The notes below the pieces were generated by a model. That model was not told the DNA's origin. It saw nothing but the letters and a program-made list of their open reading frames with translations, and did no database searches. This document shows, piece after piece, positions 59,984 through 64,000 of a stretch of 64,000 nucleotides of DNA. Within the stretch, counting starts at the first letter, position 1; each line of letters opens with the position of its first letter. The DNA lies in assembly GCF_000003815.2 (NCBI RefSeq), contig NW_023365795.1, forward strand, positions 44,746 through 108,745, given 5' to 3'. Both the position numbers and the translations under genes were made by a program. This DNA is from Branchiostoma floridae. Taxonomy: Eukaryota; Chordata; Leptocardii; Amphioxiformes; Branchiostomatidae.

Positions 59984-60323
59984 CAGGGGTTTAGCCAGCG
60001 TCCGTTTTTCCGTCAATTGACGGAAATTTGCTGCGTCTGACGGAAAAATTTTAAAACCAATCCGTCAACCTTGACGGACAAAAATCCTTGGTGGAAGCTA
60101 CAGGCGGCTTGGGGACACCGTCCACGGCCGTAAAAGCCACACACTGTTTGTTTTGCTATTGTTATGATTGTTGACAATGTGTGTCGGCGCCCTTTCGCAT
60201 ACGATAATCTCATTAAAACCCGTTTTTCAAGGTCTCAGTTCAGTCCTTCTAATCAATTTTTGCGGTTTTCGCAACAATTGTAATTGGCTGACGGAAAAAA
60301 AATTCGAGCTGGCTAAAGCCCTG
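59984..60323. mobile_element. hAT-type MITE with 8-bp target duplication
   Basis: The element begins CAGGGGTTTAGCCAGC and ends with the reverse complement of CAGGGCTTTAGCCAGC. It is flanked on both sides by CATCAGGT (59976-59983 and 60324-60331), the 8-bp target duplication typical of hAT elements. The 340-bp interior contains repeated CCGTCAA/TTGACGG motifs and no transposase. Confidence 0.92.
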
Positions 60324-60540
60324 CATCAGGTACTTTTCCCTCAGATTTGTAATGATAGAATTTCATCATTCTCTAAAATCCGATAACCCACAAATCAGGT
60401 TGCTCACAGTGGCCTAACCTTGAATATGTCAAAGATCCCCACATGCATATCCATAAGTGTAGGGGTGTGCCATGGTGTACAATGGCTCACACTAATCGTT
60501 TTCCTTGTATAAAATTGTCAGTGCAAAACAGATAAATTTA

Positions 60541-60600
60541 GATATCTAGGCCCGGGATTTGAACCATTAACCTTATCATCCAGATTCAGGACTGCCCACC
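60541..60600 (-). repeat. tRNA B-box-like SINE relic
   Basis: In reverse complement GGTTCAAATCCC matches a tRNA B box. The upstream part does not form a tRNA. Confidence 0.35.
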
Positions 60601-63600
60601 ATTGAAAACACAAAGCTCTAAAACAGAATGGCTATTTTCAATCACCATTTCAGATCTGTGGTGAGATAGACATCAGGTGGCTGTCTGAAAGTGGTCCATG
60701 TGCCTCATCACATAGACACTGCATATGCATCACTCCTGAACCAGTCCTGAGTATGCATGAGTCTGTTTTAGGGCGACAGTTTTATCATACAGCACTTAAG
60801 GCTGCACTAATCTGATCCCACAGATATGGTGCACGTCTCTGTGTCATCCCTGAGATAAAACGGGAGTGAACCACTGACATGTAACAGTGCTCGGAGGGAT
60901 ACATTGTATGTGCTGCCCTAGAAGTAGACTAATCTAATTAGCAGACTTAAGTGGATGGTACACGACAGTATAAATATGGTCAAAATAGTGCATCCCAGAT
61001 TCAGGGCCAAAAAAGCATTCTGCTCTGGTACTTTTTGTACGTCCTTCTGTCAGAGGTCATGTGCTTCGATGTTAAGCCAGAAATCCTGTACATATGCTTG
61101 ACGTTTACCATAAAAAGTATCTGTAAAGGCTCAATTGTAGTAACTTTGCTACATGTAGAGTAACTGAAGTAAATGTAAATATTGCTGAGAAGGTAGTAAA
61201 TTTTCAAGCTTTGAATATCAATTGCTGTTGAATGTTTTACAACCCAACAGATTTAAAACATTTCTATTATCGCAATTTGAATTACATGTATGACGGTCAA
61301 GTTTTGATTGATTTTATTTGCTATACAATATCCAGAACGGAAACAATAAAAAAATTGAGATTTCCTGATCATCTATTCATGGAGCCGGAAATAGAGCCAC
61401 CTTCACTGACCTTACTGCAATTCCTGATGTAGTTCATATTGTCATTATGTAAGGCTACTGTTTAGAAGTCAAAGATCACTTGTATGAGGTTCTCATGAAA
61501 GATTTATCTTTGTACTTTTTTGTATTTTGATGTTCATATGCTGCAGGCAAATCCATTAATGCATGGATGAATTATTTAACCAAAATTACATAATATTGGT
61601 GGACAGAATTTGGCAATGTCATGCAATAGCTGTCAAAAGCAAAATGACATATTTCATAACATGCCTAGAAGAGACAGTTAAAATTTGTACAAAATTGAAA
61701 ATCATTGTTTTGCTTTGATTTGAAGCATTCATCAGACAACCATTGCTCATATAATCCTTGCTAGACATTGAAATTACTGTAACATAGTTTTATGTTTTCT
61801 GCAAAATAATGGGAATCATTTAGATGGTAAAAGTTAGAGAAATACTGCTTGTCATTTCAGAGGATTATGAAATATAGTCTTGCTACATTGTAATTACTAT
61901 CATACCATGATATATGAGATAGATTCACTGTATGATGTTACCTCTTACAGATAAATCTGTCATTATACTTTTGAAATTATGGCTGGTTCAAGATTATGAA
62001 AGTAATATTTCTTTCAAACCTGCTTGCTATTTGAGTTCATTTTTCTTCCAAGCACCATGCTGTAAAGATGTGTCAGACTCTGATTTCCAAGGTGTAAATC
62101 TCAACATTTCCTATTCTACAAAGTGTATACCTGATTGCTATTCAGATAACAGTCTTACAATATTACAATCAATGGCAGTGTGGTGCTGCCATACACTTAA
62201 TGAACAGGAGGGGTAATACAAACTTCCAGGTACCTTTGACCCAATCCTGTGTCATTAAGTGTAATTGGGTTAGCCATTCACAACATGGTATTTGTATTGA
62301 CATGATAAATACATCTTTTAACAGCAAGAATCTTTCAGCAATTTCTTGCTGTTTTAAAAGATGTCAACAAAAGGGGATTTCAAGGGATCTGAGGGTGTAA
62401 AAAATATTCAGTTCATTGCTGTAAGGGCTTATTCTCCTTAAGATCCAGGATATATATCAAATGTGTCTGAACCAAACCAATGATAATAATACAATAGTAA
62501 GCTCTTTAACAGATCTATGGTTACTGTAAAAAATGTAGTCACTGTCTTACCTGTATGGTGGTTTGCATACCATCCATAGCACAGGAGAACAGGACAAGAA
62601 CAGCACGCCATCAGCACAGGAACACCACAGCAACACCACAGTGTTGGCACAGGAAACAGCAGAAGAGGCAGCAAGAGGAAAAAGAAACTTGAAGTTAGCA
62701 AGTCATTCTGAAGTAATTTATCAATTAGATTGACATCTTGATAATTGGGCAGGTGTACTCTAATAAGCATGTTCACAGATCAAACTGCACATGCAGAGGT
62801 CAAAGGTGAAGGTATCTGATTTGTCAACAGTTTTTCCCTCAATCTTTGTACATGCTAAGAAGTACATGGCCTCTGTTGGTCAATATGCATGACAATGCTG
62901 AATCCATAAAAATGCTTACTGATAAAAACCTTCAATCAAAAACCTTCAATCACCTATCCACCCATTCAGACATGGGATTGTTTCTAGTAGATTTCTGGTC
63001 TTACAAACCATGACTGGAAATTGTTTGCAGTGCTACCGATGACATAAAATTCACTGTTGACTTGCTGCCCTTTTCTCCAGATTTGACCAATGTTAGCATT
63101 GCATTAACATGCTGCATGCTTGGCAAAGTTAAAGCCTTCTACTGTGCTTTTATTGTACACGTGTCCTAATTGGTAGAGAAAACTAAACAGAAATATCTCT
63201 ACTGTAGATGGATCTACAACTCAACCTTCATGACATCCATTTGCTAAACATGACTGACTACTAACTGGTACAACCTAAACTACAGGCTTTCTTTGTTCCT
63301 TACACTTTACAGTGACTCAGAGGTAGACTGTATAAATGGCCCTCTTGTCCACAGCCTTTCACAATCAGTATTAGCAATAAAAGCCCTTCCAAGTTGAAGG
63401 GAGGAAAGCACATAAAATATACATGTCCAATCAGTTCCTCCATTTCTGGGCAGGAACAATTTACTGGCAATCACAGAGAAGGTCAGCCTGGCGCAGTATG
63501 GGGGGAGTCACTAGACCAAGTCTTCATGTGCATAATAGATATTGGGCTTTAGGTAAGGGACAGGCCTAATCTAAATTGTGTGCTATAAATGTGCCTGTAT

Positions 63601-63607
63601 GTGCACA

Positions 63608-63636
63608 TGTGTGTGTGTATGTGTGTGTGTGTGTGG
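63608..63636. repeat. (GT)n microsatellite
   Basis: A GT run interrupted once by AT. Confidence 0.9.
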
Positions 63637-64000
63637 TTCTGGGCTTGGGTAGTGTGAAACCTCCTTTGTGAGATGGTCTTGTGTTATAATGGTATAAAAT
63701 TGCTCTGATTGCTCACGTTTTTAAGGAAAATAAGTCTAGTCTCTAGTAAAACATAACATCTTTCTGTATATGAATAAATGAAATCACTGTTATGTAAGGC
63801 TGCTGAGACCTATTTCTTGACCCCCTGCAGGGCAACGTTTACATGTACCTCAGGACGGCTCCAAATTGTGTTAGCGGATACCTGTTTCCTCCGGTTGTCT
63901 TATCAGCCTCAAGTGCAAGATGCAGGACTTAAGTAATCTAATTTACTCGAGTGCCTGATTGGCTTGTTCAGTCACCTTTCCAAATTAAAACAGATCGGAA

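Larger units (their letters stand above)
44851..64000. other. Gene-free right part of the window
   Basis: I see no supported exon on either strand in 19 kb. It holds four MITE-type elements, SINE-like relics, two microsatellites and several local duplications, listed separately. Two compositionally richer patches at 54100-54290 and 55080-55290 are unexplained. Confidence 0.5.

Noticed and set aside
60541-60600. Possible tRNA gene because of a perfect B-box-like sequence
   Set aside because: No cloverleaf or A box at the right distance; a SINE relic is more likely.
1-64000. CRISPR arrays, bacterial operons, Shine-Dalgarno sites, riboswitches
   Set aside because: The window is clearly animal nuclear DNA with spliceosomal introns; the repeats are MITEs, tandem duplications and microsatellites.

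Overview
This is a eukaryotic, animal genomic window. It has spliced genes with GT-AG introns, AT-rich introns and spacers, and many short transposon relics. The gene content (an ADAR1-like RNA-editing enzyme with Z-DNA/Z-RNA-binding domains), intron sizes and the repeat style suggest an invertebrate deuterostome, most likely a cephalochordate (Branchiostoma, amphioxus). That assignment is an inference from family knowledge, not proved by any marker in the window.

Layout. About 0.5-1.4 kb (+) holds a decayed DDE_Tnp_4-type transposase with a THAP-like N-terminus. About 2.1-3.25 kb is a CpG-richer nest of inverted repeats. About 4.1-8.3 kb (+) is a seven-exon gene for a predicted secreted, low-complexity protein of 515 aa: signal peptide, acidic segment, Pro-rich segment, His-rich repeats and an Asp-rich tail. 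It matches no family I can name. About 8.8-15.4 kb has no convincing gene; poly(A) signals on both strands near 8.8 kb suggest convergent transcription. From 32.0 kb down to 15.48 kb (-) lies an ADAR gene, reconstructed exon by exon with every junction in phase. A possible first exon and promoter sit near 44.63-44.85 kb. From 44.9 kb to 64 kb I find no gene, only MITEs, SINE-like relics and simple repeats.

The main discovery candidate is in ADAR. The exon carrying the catalytic HAE motif exists in two tandem versions (23859-23952 and 22832-22925). Both are 94 nt, both have the same intron phases, and both are intact, but they are only 17/30 identical in protein. One resembles vertebrate ADAR1 at this site and the other resembles ADAR2. 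Because 94 is not a multiple of 3, only one can be used per mRNA. The gene therefore appears able to make two editing enzymes with different active-site surroundings. The same protein carries three Z-alpha domains and a single dsRNA-binding domain, unlike human ADAR1 (two Z domains and three dsRBDs).
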